DNA of 64,000 nt from Oscillospiraceae bacterium (GTDB lineage Bacteria > Bacillota > Clostridia > Oscillospirales > Ruminococcaceae): assembly GCA_022788225.1 (NCBI GenBank), contig JALEVO010000003.1, positions 1 through 64,000 of the forward strand. Direction: 5' to 3'. The number at the start of each line of letters is the position of its first letter. Position 1 is the stretch's first letter. A program made the position numbers and the translations under genes. Below are positions 16,856-27,361 of this stretch, piece after piece. The notes below the pieces were generated by a model, which was given only the letters and a program-made list of their open reading frames with translations, made no database searches and was not told the DNA's origin.

Positions 16856-17908
16856 ATGGTAAAAGATATTATAGAGGAAATCAAAAAGGGACTTACCGGC
16901 GATCCGGAAAAGGATATTCGCTATCTTCAGGAACAGGGCATGAAGTACAGAAGTGCTCCGGAAGCTTCGGAAATACTGAAAATTCTTAGTGATATGTCCT
17001 TCGACCTTCTGCCGGAAGACAAAAAAAAGCAGCTTAAAACCATGATGTTTATAGGTAACAAGCGCCTTGACCAGGTTTACAATGATGTGAATACCTGCGT
17101 TAAAAACAAGGACATTGACGGTGCAATAAGCCTGCTTGCTGAAATTGAGAAAAGAGCAGACCAGTACTTCGCACCTGACAGTACTCCGAACAACTTCTCT
17201 TTCAGAAACAGACTGGAAGAATACATATATGCTAATCTTTACAAGCCTGAAAATAAATACATCAGAACTCCTTTCGATTTCTGCCAGTATTTTTCCGCTT
17301 ACGGATACCTGCTTGTAGAAAAGGGCAAACCGCAGGAGGCTGTTGAAAAGCTTGAAAAGGCTATAGCATACAATCCAGCAAACGTTGAACCGAGATTTGA
17401 GCTTGCTGAAGTCTATAAGCTTACAAAACAGCCTGAAAAGCTTCTTGAATGTACCCGTGAAACTCTGAAAATCTCAACAACGCCTGTACACATTGCAAGA
17501 TGCTATACAAACCTTGGATATTACGCCATTGAAATAAAGGATTACGACAGCGCAGTGGCTTTCTATTATGAAAGTGTTGTTTACCAGAACAATCCTGCTG
17601 TAAGCGGTGAACTCCAGCACATCAGAGCAGTCACCGGAAAGGATATCACTCCGCCCACAAAAGAGGATATTCTTGCTGCATTTGAAAAATATGGTGTCAA
17701 GAACGGTCCTGACCAGGACGTAGTAAACATTGCATATTCTCTCGGCAGCTACTGCATAGAGCACGATGCTCCGCCGCAGGAATCAATGTTCTATATGCAG
17801 GTAGTTTACGGTCTTACCCGTGACGAAAAGGTAAAGGAAAAAATTGATATGCTCAATGCACAGATTGCCGCAAAGAATTTAGCACAGGAATCAAAGAACA
17901 AATCATAA
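16856..17908 (+). CDS. Tetratricopeptide-repeat protein of unknown role
   Basis: 350 aa, cytoplasmic, no signal peptide. TPR-like helices are visible around residues 140-260, with a good match at EKGKPQEAVEKLEKAIAYNPANVEPRFELAEVY and another at YTNLGYYAIEIKDYDSAVAFYYE. The N-terminal ~100 residues are helical and charged. AGGAG lies 7 bases before the ATG; the TTG 6 codons upstream sits before the Shine-Dalgarno. It stands alone between a promoter and a terminator. TPR proteins are scaffolds; nothing here names the partner. Confidence 0.8.
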   Translation: MVKDIIEEIKKGLTGDPEKDIRYLQEQGMKYRSAPEASEILKILSDMSFDLLPEDKKKQLKTMMFIGNKRLDQVYNDVNTCVKNKDIDGAISLLAEIEKRADQYFAPDSTPNNFSFRNRLEEYIYANLYKPENKYIRTPFDFCQYFSAYGYLLVEKGKPQEAVEKLEKAIAYNPANVEPRFELAEVYKLTKQPEKLLECTRETLKISTTPVHIARCYTNLGYYAIEIKDYDSAVAFYYESVVYQNNPAVSGELQHIRAVTGKDITPPTKEDILAAFEKYGVKNGPDQDVVNIAYSLGSYCIEHDAPPQESMFYMQVVYGLTRDEKVKEKIDMLNAQIAAKNLAQESKNKS

Positions 17909-17915
17909 AAAATAT

Positions 17916-17947
17916 AACCTCCTATGGAAACCATAGGAGGTTTTTTG
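17916..17947. terminator. Terminator shared by the TPR gene and rnpB
   Basis: AACCTCCTATGG and CCATAGGAGGTT make a 12-bp perfect stem with an AAA loop. TTTT follows on the plus strand and TATATTTTTT on the minus strand, so it can end both converging transcripts. Confidence 0.93.
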
Positions 17948-18297
17948 TGACCAGACCGATAAGCCGGGTTCTGTCGTGTGCGGCAATTTATCTAGGCTTT
18001 GAGTCGCCCCAAAGCTCAAGCCGTCATTACTCTTAAATCCACCGAGCAGATGTTGACTTAAAAGTACCAATAGACGTTGCATCGGATAGGGTTTACACGG
18101 CAATACACTCTCATGTATTCCGGTGAGCTCTTACCTCGCCTTTCCACCCTTACCTGTGGGGAATCCCATAGGCGGTATATTTCTGTTGCACTTGCCCTGA
18201 AGTCGCCTTCGGCTGCCGTTAGCAGTTATCCTGCTCTGTGATGCCCGGACTTTCCTCGTAAACTAAAACGTTCCCGCTGCCGCATAGTCTGCTCAAA
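17946..18297 (-). ncRNA. rnpB: RNase P RNA, type A
   Basis: About 350 nt. The universal core GAGGAAAGTCCGGGC lies near the 5' end, then the CR segments GGTAAGGGTGGAAAGGCGAGG and GTAAGAGCTCACCG, and the 3' part CAGAACCCGGCTTATCGG. GAGCAGAC at 18294-18287 pairs with GTCTGGTC at 17956-17949 to close P1. It forms the catalytic RNA that trims tRNA 5' leaders. The architecture follows type A, usual in Clostridia, rather than the Bacillus type B. Confidence 0.97.
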
Positions 18298-18300
18298 TCT

Positions 18301-18329
18301 ATTTTATCGCATTTTCAGCTTTTTGTCAA
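18301..18329 (-). promoter_or_regulatory. Sigma-A promoter of rnpB
   Basis: On the minus strand TTGACA (18329-18324), 17-bp spacer, TAAAAT (18306-18301), about 7 bases before the RNA 5' end. Confidence 0.9.
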
Positions 18330-18373
18330 CCGGAATGTCTGAACGCATACCAAATCTTTTTTCAGTCACAGAC

Positions 18374-18400
18374 CGGGACGTCGTGGACGCCGTCCCCTAC
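18374..18400. repeat. Copy of the GGGACGTCG … CCGTCCCCTAC repeat
   Basis: This 27-bp unit matches both arms of the inverted repeat at 44691-44775 with a few changes. It lies in the otherwise empty 300-bp stretch between rnpB and gdhA. Confidence 0.65.
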
Positions 18401-18404
18401 AATA

Positions 18405-18422
18405 TTTGGCATATATGCCAAA
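18405..18422. promoter_or_regulatory. Perfect 18-bp palindrome upstream of gdhA
   Basis: TTTGGCATATATGCCAAA reads the same on both strands. A second, weaker dyad (GCACA/TGTGC) follows at about 18428-18443. They could be operator sites for gdhA, whose promoter lies 100 bp downstream, or part of the adjoining repeat. Confidence 0.35.
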
Positions 18423-18523
18423 TTTCTGCACATACAATTGTGCAAAATGCCATGTTTCAAAGATACATTGATATAAAAGCGCAATTTTTTTCTTAATTTT
18501 CGGAGGAATATCTGTAAAAATAC

Positions 18524-18552
18524 TTGCTTTATTAAAGTAAAAATAGTATAAT
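18524..18552 (+). promoter_or_regulatory. Promoter of gdhA
   Basis: TTGCTT (18524-18529), 17-bp spacer, TATAAT (18547-18552), 54 bases before the ATG. Confidence 0.8.
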
Positions 18553-18602
18553 AGTTAATACTGAGGGTTTTCTCTTCAGTAATCAAAATATGGAGGTTTT
18601 AA

Positions 18603-19958
<1,356 letters not shown>

Positions 19959-19991
19959 TAAGCATTGTCTGCATTAAGATAAGTTTTAAAG

Positions 19992-20030
19992 TCACTTCCG
20001 GTACTTGCTGCCGGGAGTGATTATTATTAT
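19992..20030 (+). terminator. Terminator of gdhA
   Basis: TCACTTCCGG pairs with CCGGGAGTGA (one G·U) and is followed by TTATTATTAT. The three-stem repeat begins directly after it. Confidence 0.8.
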
Positions 20031-20112
20031 ATTGCCTTGCACATACGCTTACTTCGTAAGCTCCGTGCATATCGGCTGATAGTAAACTAAAAAATATTTT
20101 TAGTTTACTATA
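20031..20112. repeat. Three-stem repeat, copy 2 (left hairpin missing)
   Basis: Core TTGCCTTGCACATACGC … GTGCATATCGGC with inner hairpin GCTTAC-TTC-GTAAGC, then the right-end hairpin ATAGTAAACTAAAAA/TTTTTAGTTTACTAT. The left-end hairpin present in copies 1 and 4 is absent. The copy ends just before the Shine-Dalgarno of the VOC gene. Confidence 0.85.
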
Positions 20113-20128
20113 GTAGGAGGAGTTTTAT

Positions 20129-20530
20129 ATGAGATTAGACGGATTCGGACTATTTGTAAACGATATGGCAGCTATGATTCGTTTCTACAGGGACGTGCTC
20201 GGCTTTGAAATCAGGGAAAATGAAGATACCTCAAATGTGTATCTGGTGAAAGACGGTACACTGTTTCTGCTTTACGGAAGAAAAGACTTTGAAGATATGA
20301 CAAGCCGGAAATATGAATATGTGAAGGGCTTAAACGGTCATACGGAAATTGCTCTTTATGTGGATACATTTGAGGAAGTTGACAAAGAGTATAACGCTGC
20401 TGTCAGCAAAGGCGCAGTTCCGGTACTTGAACCAACAACAGAGCCATGGGGGCAGAGAACCTGCTATATTGCAGACCCTGAGGGAAACCTGATAGAAATT
20501 GGTTCGTTTAACAAGCCGTTTGAGAGGTGA
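20129..20530 (+). CDS. VOC (glyoxalase/bleomycin-resistance) family protein
   Basis: 133 aa. The two βαβββ halves of the vicinal oxygen chelate fold are seen: RLDGFGLFVNDMAAMIRFYRDVLGF, and later EPWGQRTCYIADPEGNLIEIGSF. A histidine in HTEIALYV and the glutamate in LIEIG could bind a metal. The substrate is unknown; members range from glyoxalases to drug-binding proteins. GGAGG lies 8 bases before the ATG, just after a three-stem repeat. It stands alone. Confidence 0.85.
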   Translation: MRLDGFGLFVNDMAAMIRFYRDVLGFEIRENEDTSNVYLVKDGTLFLLYGRKDFEDMTSRKYEYVKGLNGHTEIALYVDTFEEVDKEYNAAVSKGAVPVLEPTTEPWGQRTCYIADPEGNLIEIGSFNKPFER

Positions 20531-20631
20531 AAATTTTAATTGTAAACTGTATGGGACGTTTTTGCATAAACTCTCCAAAACTGACCATAAAACCCAACGT
20601 ATTCTTGTACAATATCTGAAATTTCAAAAAA

Positions 20632-20664
20632 TCACTTGAAAAAGGTGATTTTTTTTGTTATAAT
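20632..20664 (+). promoter_or_regulatory. Terminator overlapping the dgt-dnaG-rpoD promoter
   Basis: AATCAC-TTGAAAAA-GGTGATT followed by T7 is a short terminator for the VOC gene. The same bases supply the -35 box TTGAAA (20636-20641), and TATAAT lies 17 bp further on (20659-20664), giving a promoter for dgt. Confidence 0.75.
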
Positions 20665-20719
20665 GGAAAATGTATAAATGTATGCTGAATACTTTCAGGA
20701 TATTGGGGGAATGATAGCT

Positions 20720-21712
20720 ATGACTGTTAGAGAACAAACGGAAATTCTTGAGCTGACAACGCTCAGTCCCTACGCCTGTACGTCTTCCGGCAACGGAAAA
20801 CGTGTCAGATACGAAGAAAAGTGTCCATACAGAACAGAGTTTCAGCGTGACAGGGACAGAATCCTCCACTGCAATTCTTTCAGACGCTTAAAGCGTAAAA
20901 CACAGGTTTTTCTCTCCCCTGTCGGCGATCATTACAGAACCCGCCTTACTCATACTCTTGAAGTATCACAAATCGCAAGGACTATTGCCCGTGCCCTGCG
21001 CCTTAATGAGGACCTGACAGAGGCAATCGCTCTCGGACACGATTTAGGGCACTCCCCTTTCGGTCACTCCGGTGAAGCAATCCTTGACGAAATCTGCCCA
21101 CATGGCTACAAGCACTATCTGCAAAGCGTGAGAGTTGTGGACTATATCGAAAAGGACGGAGAGGGGCTGAATCTTACATATGAGGTCAAAAACGGTATTG
21201 CCTGTCATTCTTCGGAATCTCATGCGGCAACCGCAGAGGGCAATGTTGTAAGACTGTCCGACAAGATTGCATACATAAATCACGACATCGAGGACGCAGT
21301 ACGGGCTGGAATACTGAAAAATTCTGATTTGCCGGAATATCCGGTAAAGGTTCTTGGAAAAACAAAGTCCGAGAGGATAACAACTCTCATAAGTTCCATT
21401 GTTGAAAATGGTGCTGACGAGATACGCATGACAAGTGAAGTCAAGAAAGCCCATGACGAGTTGCGTTCATTTATGTTTGAACACGTTTATCTTCATTCTG
21501 CGGCAAAAAATGAGGAAAAAAAAGCTAAACATCTTGTGGAAAAGCTTTACGAGTACTTTAAAAAACACCCCGAAAAACTCCCTGAAGAATACATAAAAAT
21601 TCTCCGCAGGTTTGACTGCGACAGGGCAGTATGCGATTATATATCCGGCATGAGCGACGGTTATGCAGTTGACCTTTTTAATGAACTGTTTGTACCGCAT
21701 TTCTGGAAGTAG
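20720..21712 (+). CDS. dgt: dGTP triphosphohydrolase-like HD protein
   Basis: 330 aa. It hydrolyses dNTPs to the nucleoside and triphosphate. The HD metal-binding residues are seen in RTRLTHTLEVSQIARTIAR and GHDLGHSPFGHSGE, with the third part in RLSDKIAYINHDIEDA. The ATG at 20720 has GGGGG 10 bases upstream; the earlier ATGs lie on or before this site. It precedes dnaG and rpoD, the order seen in many Clostridia. Confidence 0.92.
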   Translation: MTVREQTEILELTTLSPYACTSSGNGKRVRYEEKCPYRTEFQRDRDRILHCNSFRRLKRKTQVFLSPVGDHYRTRLTHTLEVSQIARTIARALRLNEDLTEAIALGHDLGHSPFGHSGEAILDEICPHGYKHYLQSVRVVDYIEKDGEGLNLTYEVKNGIACHSSESHAATAEGNVVRLSDKIAYINHDIEDAVRAGILKNSDLPEYPVKVLGKTKSERITTLISSIVENGADEIRMTSEVKKAHDELRSFMFEHVYLHSAAKNEEKKAKHLVEKLYEYFKKHPEKLPEEYIKILRRFDCDRAVCDYISGMSDGYAVDLFNELFVPHFWK

Positions 21713-21720
21713 GTGAAAAA

Positions 21721-23466
21721 ATGCCGCTCCCCGAAGAATTTTTATATCAGCTAAAGCTTGCAAACCCCATAGATTCAGTAATCGGAAGTTATGCAAGCCT
21801 TAAAAGAAGCGGACACGACCATGTTGCATTGTGTCCGTTTCATTCCGAAAAGACGCCGTCGTTTCATGTCTATACAGATACACAGAGCTTTTACTGTTTC
21901 GGCTGCGGTGCCGGCGGTGACGTCATTACCTTTATAAAGAGGATTGAGAATCTAAGCTATATTGAGGCAGTACGCCTGCTGGCACAGAGAGGCGGTCTTG
22001 AAGTTCCGGAAAATTCGGCTGACAATTCTGCCGCAGAACTGAAAAAGCGTATTTACGCCATAAACCGTGAAACGGCAAATTATTATTTCCGGCAGCTTGT
22101 TTCCGGAACTGACAAACGTGGACTTCAGTATTTTGTCTCACGAGGTCTGAAACCGGAAACCATAAAGAAATACGGTCTGGGCTTTGCTCCCCCAAGCTGG
22201 GACGGGCTCAGAAATCATCTTCTTTCTCTGGGTTACACTGACAAGGAAATGATTGCCGCAGGGGTAAGGAGTATCAGCCGCAACGAGAAAAACGTCTATG
22301 ACACTTTCAGAAATCGTGTGATATTTCCCATAATTGATTTGAGAGGAAATGTTATTGCTTTCGGCGGACGTGTTCTTGATGACAGCGTACCCAAATACCT
22401 CAACACCAGCGATACTGCGGTGTTCAAGAAAAGCCGGAATCTGTTTTCCCTTAACTTTGCCAAAAATTCGCCTGTAAAAAAGCTGATTCTTGCGGAAGGG
22501 TATATGGACGTTATTTCCATAAATCAGGCAGGATTTGAAAACGTGGTTGCAACTCTCGGCACTGCGCTAACTCCCGAACAGGCAAGAATTATGAAAACAT
22601 ATGCTGACGAAGTCATTATTTCCTACGACAGCGACGGCGCAGGTCAGAAAGCCACCCAGAAAGCAATAAATCTGCTGGGTGACGCAGGAATAACCACAAA
22701 AATAATCAAAATGGAGGGCGCTAAAGACCCGGACGAATACATCAAAAAATTCGGCGCACAGCGTTATAAAATGCTGCTGGACAACTCCGACGGAGCAATA
22801 AATTTTGAACTGGAAAAGTGCAAAAACGGTCTTGACCTTGACACGGAAACAGGACGTGTTGACTTTCTGAAAAGGACTGTAAGAGTGCTTTCACAGATTT
22901 CCAATGCGCTGGAACGAGATGTGTATATCTCTAAAATTGCAAAGGAAAATGATATAAACATTGATGTTCTAAGGGCACAGATAAACAGTGAAATACGCAA
23001 AAGCCACAACGTTGAAAAGAAAAAGGAGTGGCAGGCGATTCGCTCAAAGCCGTTTTATTCTGATTCCCTTGTACCGGAAAGAAGCTCGGCACTGAGAGAA
23101 GTCAAAGCAGAAGAAAGCATACTCGCCTGTATTTTCCGCAATCCGGACTTTACAGAGAAAGTCACAGCAAAGCTTTCCCCCGACTGCTTTATAACGGAAT
23201 TCTACCGGCGTGTTTTTGTCAGATACTGCGAAAAAATTGCGGAAAATCAGTCATTTTCACTGTCTATGTTTTCTGATGCATTTACTGACGAAGAAATGGG
23301 AAGAATAGCCGGAATAGAGGTTAAAAGCAAGGAAGTTGCAGTAGACGAAAAGGGACTTGACGACTGTATAAAAATACTTCTGGATTATAAAAATAATCCT
23401 TTAAATAAAGATAATAGTCAGCTGTCAGATGATGACCTGCTGAACATTGTAAAATCAAAAAGATAG
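21721..23466 (+). CDS. dnaG: DNA primase
   Basis: 581 aa. It makes RNA primers at the replication fork. The N-terminal zinc ribbon shows CPFHSEKTPSFHV and YCFGCGAGGD (about residues 37-64). The catalytic Toprim core carries LILAEGYMDV and ISYDSDGAGQKA. The C-terminal helicase-binding region is present but weakly conserved. AGGTG lies 6 bases before the ATG, 8 bp after the dgt stop. Confidence 0.97.
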   Translation: MPLPEEFLYQLKLANPIDSVIGSYASLKRSGHDHVALCPFHSEKTPSFHVYTDTQSFYCFGCGAGGDVITFIKRIENLSYIEAVRLLAQRGGLEVPENSADNSAAELKKRIYAINRETANYYFRQLVSGTDKRGLQYFVSRGLKPETIKKYGLGFAPPSWDGLRNHLLSLGYTDKEMIAAGVRSISRNEKNVYDTFRNRVIFPIIDLRGNVIAFGGRVLDDSVPKYLNTSDTAVFKKSRNLFSLNFAKNSPVKKLILAEGYMDVISINQAGFENVVATLGTALTPEQARIMKTYADEVIISYDSDGAGQKATQKAINLLGDAGITTKIIKMEGAKDPDEYIKKFGAQRYKMLLDNSDGAINFELEKCKNGLDLDTETGRVDFLKRTVRVLSQISNALERDVYISKIAKENDINIDVLRAQINSEIRKSHNVEKKKEWQAIRSKPFYSDSLVPERSSALREVKAEESILACIFRNPDFTEKVTAKLSPDCFITEFYRRVFVRYCEKIAENQSFSLSMFSDAFTDEEMGRIAGIEVKSKEVAVDEKGLDDCIKILLDYKNNPLNKDNSQLSDDDLLNIVKSKR

Positions 23467-23530
23467 GAGCCTGTTTATACAGGATCTAAAATAAAAAGCC
23501 GGAGTTATCGGCTTGGAATGGAGCGTTTTT

Positions 23531-24616
23531 ATGTTAATGGACAAAAAAACAACTATTGAAAACCTTATCGAAAAAGGAAAAGCAAGCGGCAAGCTTTCAA
23601 CCAAGGAGATAACCGACGCACTGGAAGAGCTTGATTTTGACGTGGACCAGATGGACACGTTTTATGATAACTGTGCAAGCAATAATATTGAAATAGTTGA
23701 CGATTTTTCAACTGATACTGACCTGAAAATCGGTCTTGATTCAGCAATGGGCGACGACCTTGAAATGGCACTTTCAACAGAGGGTATTGCCATTGACGAC
23801 CCTGTTAAAATCTACCTGAAAGAAATCGGACGTGTTCCCCTGCTTAGTGCAGAAGAGGAAATCGAACTTGCCCAGAGAATGACACAGGGCGATTCATACG
23901 CTAAAAAGCGTCTTTCTGAAGCAAACCTCCGTCTTGTTGTAAGTATCGCAAAAAAATATGTGGGCAGAGGTATGCAGTTCCTCGACCTTATTCAGGAGGG
24001 CAACCTCGGTCTTATCAAGGCTGTTGAAAAGTTTGACTACACAAAGGGATTCAAGTTCTCAACCTACGCTACATGGTGGATTCGTCAGGCTATCACAAGA
24101 GCCATTGCAGACCAGGCAAGAACTATCAGAATTCCGGTACACATGGTTGAAACAATCACAAAGGTTAAAAAGGTTTCAAGCCAGCTGCTCCACGAAAACG
24201 GTCATGACCCGACAGCAGACGAAATTGCAGAAAAACTGGATATGCCTGTTGAGAGGGTAAGAGAAATTATGCGAATTGCGCAGGATCCTGTTTCACTGGA
24301 AACACCTATCGGCGAGGAAGAGGACAGCCACCTCGGCGACTTCATTCCGGACGACGACGCTCCGGCACCGGCAGAGGCTGCGTCACTTATACTGCTGAAA
24401 GAGCAGCTTAACGACGTACTTTCAACCCTTACTGACAGAGAGGCAAAGGTATTAAAGCTGCGTTTTGGTCTGGAGGACGGACGTTCAAGAACTCTTGAAG
24501 AAGTGGGCAAGGAATTTGACGTTACAAGAGAGCGTATCAGACAGATTGAGGCAAAGGCACTCAGAAAACTCAGACACCCCAGCAGAAGTAAAAAAGTCAA
24601 AGATTTCCTTGACTAA
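23531..24616 (+). CDS. rpoD: Primary sigma factor SigA/RpoD
   Basis: 361 aa, the short Gram-positive form. Region 1.1 occupies the first ~90 residues, then region 1.2 ([21 protein letters not shown]), region 2 ([19 protein letters not shown] … [20 protein letters not shown]), region 3 ([11 protein letters not shown]) and region 4 ([27 protein letters not shown]), each close to consensus. GGAG lies 7 bases before the ATG at 23531. It completes the dgt-dnaG-rpoD cluster. Confidence 0.98.
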   Translation: MLMDKKTTIENLIEKGKASGKLSTKEITDALEELDFDVDQMDTFYDNCASNNIEIVDDFSTDTDLKIGLDSAMGDDLEMALSTEGIAIDDPVKIYLKEIGRVPLLSAEEEIELAQRMTQGDSYAKKRLSEANLRLVVSIAKKYVGRGMQFLDLIQEGNLGLIKAVEKFDYTKGFKFSTYATWWIRQAITRAIADQARTIRIPVHMVETITKVKKVSSQLLHENGHDPTADEIAEKLDMPVERVREIMRIAQDPVSLETPIGEEEDSHLGDFIPDDDAPAPAEAASLILLKEQLNDVLSTLTDREAKVLKLRFGLEDGRSRTLEEVGKEFDVTRERIRQIEAKALRKLRHPSRSKKVKDFLD

Positions 24617-24690
24617 TCTTTGACTACATAAAAGAACCTGTCTTCATAAGCGTATGCGTACACATCTCTTATGAAAACAGGTCATGATTT

Positions 24691-24727
24691 AAGCGGAACA
24701 GGATTCAATTCCTGCTCCGCTTTTTTA
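24691..24727 (+). terminator. Terminator of rpoD operon
   Basis: AAGCGGA/TCCGCTT with an inner CAGGA/TCCTG stem, followed by T6. A second hairpin (ACCTGTCTTCATAAG / CTTATGAAAACAGGT) lies just upstream at 24632-24682. Confidence 0.88.
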
Positions 24728-24751
24728 TTTATATAAATTTTTCTACACACA

Positions 24752-26749
24752 TTAATTTTCATAAAAATAGACTTCTTTATCTGTAACATAAATTGACACA
24801 ATATATCCGTTCTCAGTATCAAAATAAGCTTTTATTTCTCTGCCGTCTTCTGATGTGTAACTGAGCATATAATTTGCTTCCAGTATGAAAGTATCTGGTG
24901 AACCGTCAGCCGGATTTTCAGTTGATATTTTTTTATTTCCTGCAATATCTGAAACCTCTGCATTTAACTTACTGTAAACATCAGATTTCACACATTCGCT
25001 GATATCCAGTTCTTCCGAACCGCAGTGCAGTAAAGGAACAGAATTCGTATATTCAGAATTGGAACTGAACGCTTCAAAAAGGAAATACTTTCCGTAATAT
25101 TTTCCGTAGAATACAACATCATTATAGTTATAATATCCGTAAGTACCCAGATAAAGAGAACCTTCGATGTCATACTTTTCAAAATCTGCCAAAACTTCCT
25201 GTGTTTCCTCTGCTGTATATATCTTTCTGTAATCAAAGCTGTTCTCATCAAGATTTATCGCACAGCCTATAAGGTCAGCAACATTAGTTGTGTCGGGGTT
25301 GGCAATATAAAGCGTTACCTCCTCGCCCTCTTCCACTGCTGTATACTGATACGGTGAGAAATGGCTGACATACAGGTCATTGCTGTCGGGGTCAACACCT
25401 TCCACATATTCAAGCTTGACTTTCAGCCCCATTTTTTCAAGTATTTCCTTTGCGCTGTCAAGAGGATAATTATAAAGAGCCGGCATCATTCTTGCGTAAA
25501 CTCTCAGTTCGACATCTGTACCGCTGGCGACAGCTGTTCCCGGCTGCGGATACGTTTCAAACACATTATTAAATTCAAAATCAATATCCGTCGGTGCCTC
25601 ATAATATCTTGAACTTACTTTCAGTCCGGCTGCCTCAATTGCTTCCTGCGCCTCCTGTACAGACATTCCTGTTACATCGGGAACGATCACAGTCTTTGGA
25701 TAGCCTTTGTACGGCGAATAAACTGTTTCGTTCCAGTAGCTTCGGGAGGAGTGTTCAACAGAGTAGGTCACATCTTCACCGTTTTCGTCAACATAGAACT
25801 CAATATTCTCCCAGTTTCCGTCATAGCAGAGTACTGATTCTATTATCTCGAAAACTATCTGAGGAGAATCCTGGGAATTTTTAAAAAGGCAATAACAGTT
25901 GCTTATTGTATAATCGCTCTCAGACTCCCCGGCTTTTTCAAATTCGTCAATTTTCTGCTGACCAAGCGCAATTATTTTTTCCTTTGATTCATCGCTGTTT
26001 ACTCTTTCAAGTGCAGACTGAATCATATCCTCTGTTACATTTTCAAATTCTGCCTTTGATTTTGTTATGCTGACAATATTGTCCGGCTCAACCCCCTCGC
26101 CGTCATAGCCTATAATAAATTCATAATTTGTCATGGCAAAGTCGACTTCCGTAAATTCATTGTCGCTTTTAGCAGTATAATCCACCACATAAACATATCT
26201 GCGGTAATTATTGTTTTCACTCTCCTGATATGCTGTATCATCAAGGAGATATGCAGGAGTCATTCCTTGCAGATATACATAATCACCTAAAATTTCCATT
26301 TCAGTATATACATGACTTTTCTCGCTTTCAAGGAATTCGAGAAATTCTGCCTTTGCAGCCTCAAATTCCATTGCCTGCTTTTCCCTGTTGGCAGCTTCCA
26401 GTTCCTGCTGCATTTTAAGTTTTTCTTCCTCTTCCAGCTGTTTTTCAGCTTCCTGTGCTTCCAGTTCCTTTTGCAGTTCATTCATATCCGAATCAATATC
26501 CGCTGCACTGCTCATGCTGGTCCTCGCCTTGAATTCAGACATATTCACCTGCGATTTATTAAAAATCACAAGCTTTGCCACCATTCCCACATTCAGACAA
26601 AGCAGAAGTGCAATCATAACAGGCACGAAAACAGGACGCTTTATAACTGTCACAACATCATTTTCCTCAGCCGCTTTAAGAATCTGTTCTTTCAGGCAGT
26701 CGTCCGGCTTGATTCCGTCAATGCTCCGGTACAAATCCATTTTTTTCAT
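24752..26749 (-). CDS. Membrane protein with PASTA repeats, likely anti-sigma partner
   Basis: 665 aa. A ~38-residue cytoplasmic N-terminus is followed by one membrane helix (39-63), a Glu/Lys-rich coiled coil (about 88-135) and a large outer part. Two PASTA domains lie at about 353-419 (PKTVIVPDVTGMSVQEAQEAI) and 422-484. The start overlaps the ECF sigma gene by 32 bp, with GGAGG 9 bases before the ATG. An ECF sigma followed by a single-pass protein is the usual sigma/anti-sigma pairing, so I infer that the N-terminus holds the sigma factor. No zinc-binding HX3CX2C motif is seen. PASTA domains bind peptidoglycan or beta-lactams, which suggests cell-wall sensing. Confidence 0.75.
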   Translation of the reverse strand: MKKMDLYRSIDGIKPDDCLKEQILKAAEENDVVTVIKRPVFVPVMIALLLCLNVGMVAKLVIFNKSQVNMSEFKARTSMSSAADIDSDMNELQKELEAQEAEKQLEEEEKLKMQQELEAANREKQAMEFEAAKAEFLEFLESEKSHVYTEMEILGDYVYLQGMTPAYLLDDTAYQESENNNYRRYVYVVDYTAKSDNEFTEVDFAMTNYEFIIGYDGEGVEPDNIVSITKSKAEFENVTEDMIQSALERVNSDESKEKIIALGQQKIDEFEKAGESESDYTISNCYCLFKNSQDSPQIVFEIIESVLCYDGNWENIEFYVDENGEDVTYSVEHSSRSYWNETVYSPYKGYPKTVIVPDVTGMSVQEAQEAIEAAGLKVSSRYYEAPTDIDFEFNNVFETYPQPGTAVASGTDVELRVYARMMPALYNYPLDSAKEILEKMGLKVKLEYVEGVDPDSNDLYVSHFSPYQYTAVEEGEEVTLYIANPDTTNVADLIGCAINLDENSFDYRKIYTAEETQEVLADFEKYDIEGSLYLGTYGYYNYNDVVFYGKYYGKYFLFEAFSSNSEYTNSVPLLHCGSEELDISECVKSDVYSKLNAEVSDIAGNKKISTENPADGSPDTFILEANYMLSYTSEDGREIKAYFDTENGYIVSIYVTDKEVYFYEN

Positions 26750-27236
26750 CACTGTTCGCCTCCATTTCTATTTTCAGCTTTTTCCTTGCTCTTGAAAGCC
26801 TTGAAGTAACACTGTTTTCGCCGATTTTGAGTATCTTTGCAATTTCGCTGACAGAATAGCCCTCATAGTAATAAAGTTCCAGCACTACTCTATTTTTCGG
26901 CGAAAGCTCAAACAAGTCAATAAGCCTCACTGCGTCCTCAATGGCTCCCGTTGATATCTCTGCCGTTTCTTCCAGTCCGACAGTATTTTTCTGCCAGAAA
27001 CTCTTCTGAAAGTCCTTGCAGCAGTTGACCGCCACTCTTATAAGCCATGCCTTTTCAGCATCAGAGTCGGAAAACTCCGGTGACTTGTAGTAAAGCTTTA
27101 TAAAAGTGTTCTGCAGGGCGTCCTCTGCATCCTGCTTATTCCCCAGCCGCAGAATGCATATTCGGTAAAGCATGGGGGAATACTTATCATACTTTTCCGA
27201 AAAATCTTCCTTTGAAAGCCGTGGTTTGTTCTTCAT
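26718..27236 (-). CDS. ECF-type RNA polymerase sigma factor
   Basis: 172 aa from the ATG at 27236, which lies 7 bases after GGAGG; the ATG two codons upstream is too close to that site. Region 2 reads YRICILRLGNKQDAEDALQNTFIKLY … AEKAWLIRVAVNCCKDF and region 4 reads VVLELYYYEGYSVSEIAKILKIGENSVTSRLSRARKKL. It is coupled by overlap to the PASTA-domain membrane protein. The target promoters are unknown. Confidence 0.92.
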   Translation of the reverse strand: MKNKPRLSKEDFSEKYDKYSPMLYRICILRLGNKQDAEDALQNTFIKLYYKSPEFSDSDAEKAWLIRVAVNCCKDFQKSFWQKNTVGLEETAEISTGAIEDAVRLIDLFELSPKNRVVLELYYYEGYSVSEIAKILKIGENSVTSRLSRARKKLKIEMEANSDEKNGFVPEH

Positions 27237-27361
27237 TTTCATCCCTCCGTTTCCGGCGTTCAGACCGGTATTTTTATCTTTCTGTAAATAAAACGAATGA
27301 AAGTTTAAAAATACTGCATAAAAATAAATTTTTTTGAAAAAAATTTCAGCGTAACAACTGT

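Noticed and set aside
18374-18443. Possible small RNA between rnpB and gdhA
   Set aside because: The dyads fit a dispersed repeat and an operator-like palindrome; no separate promoter and terminator pair was found.
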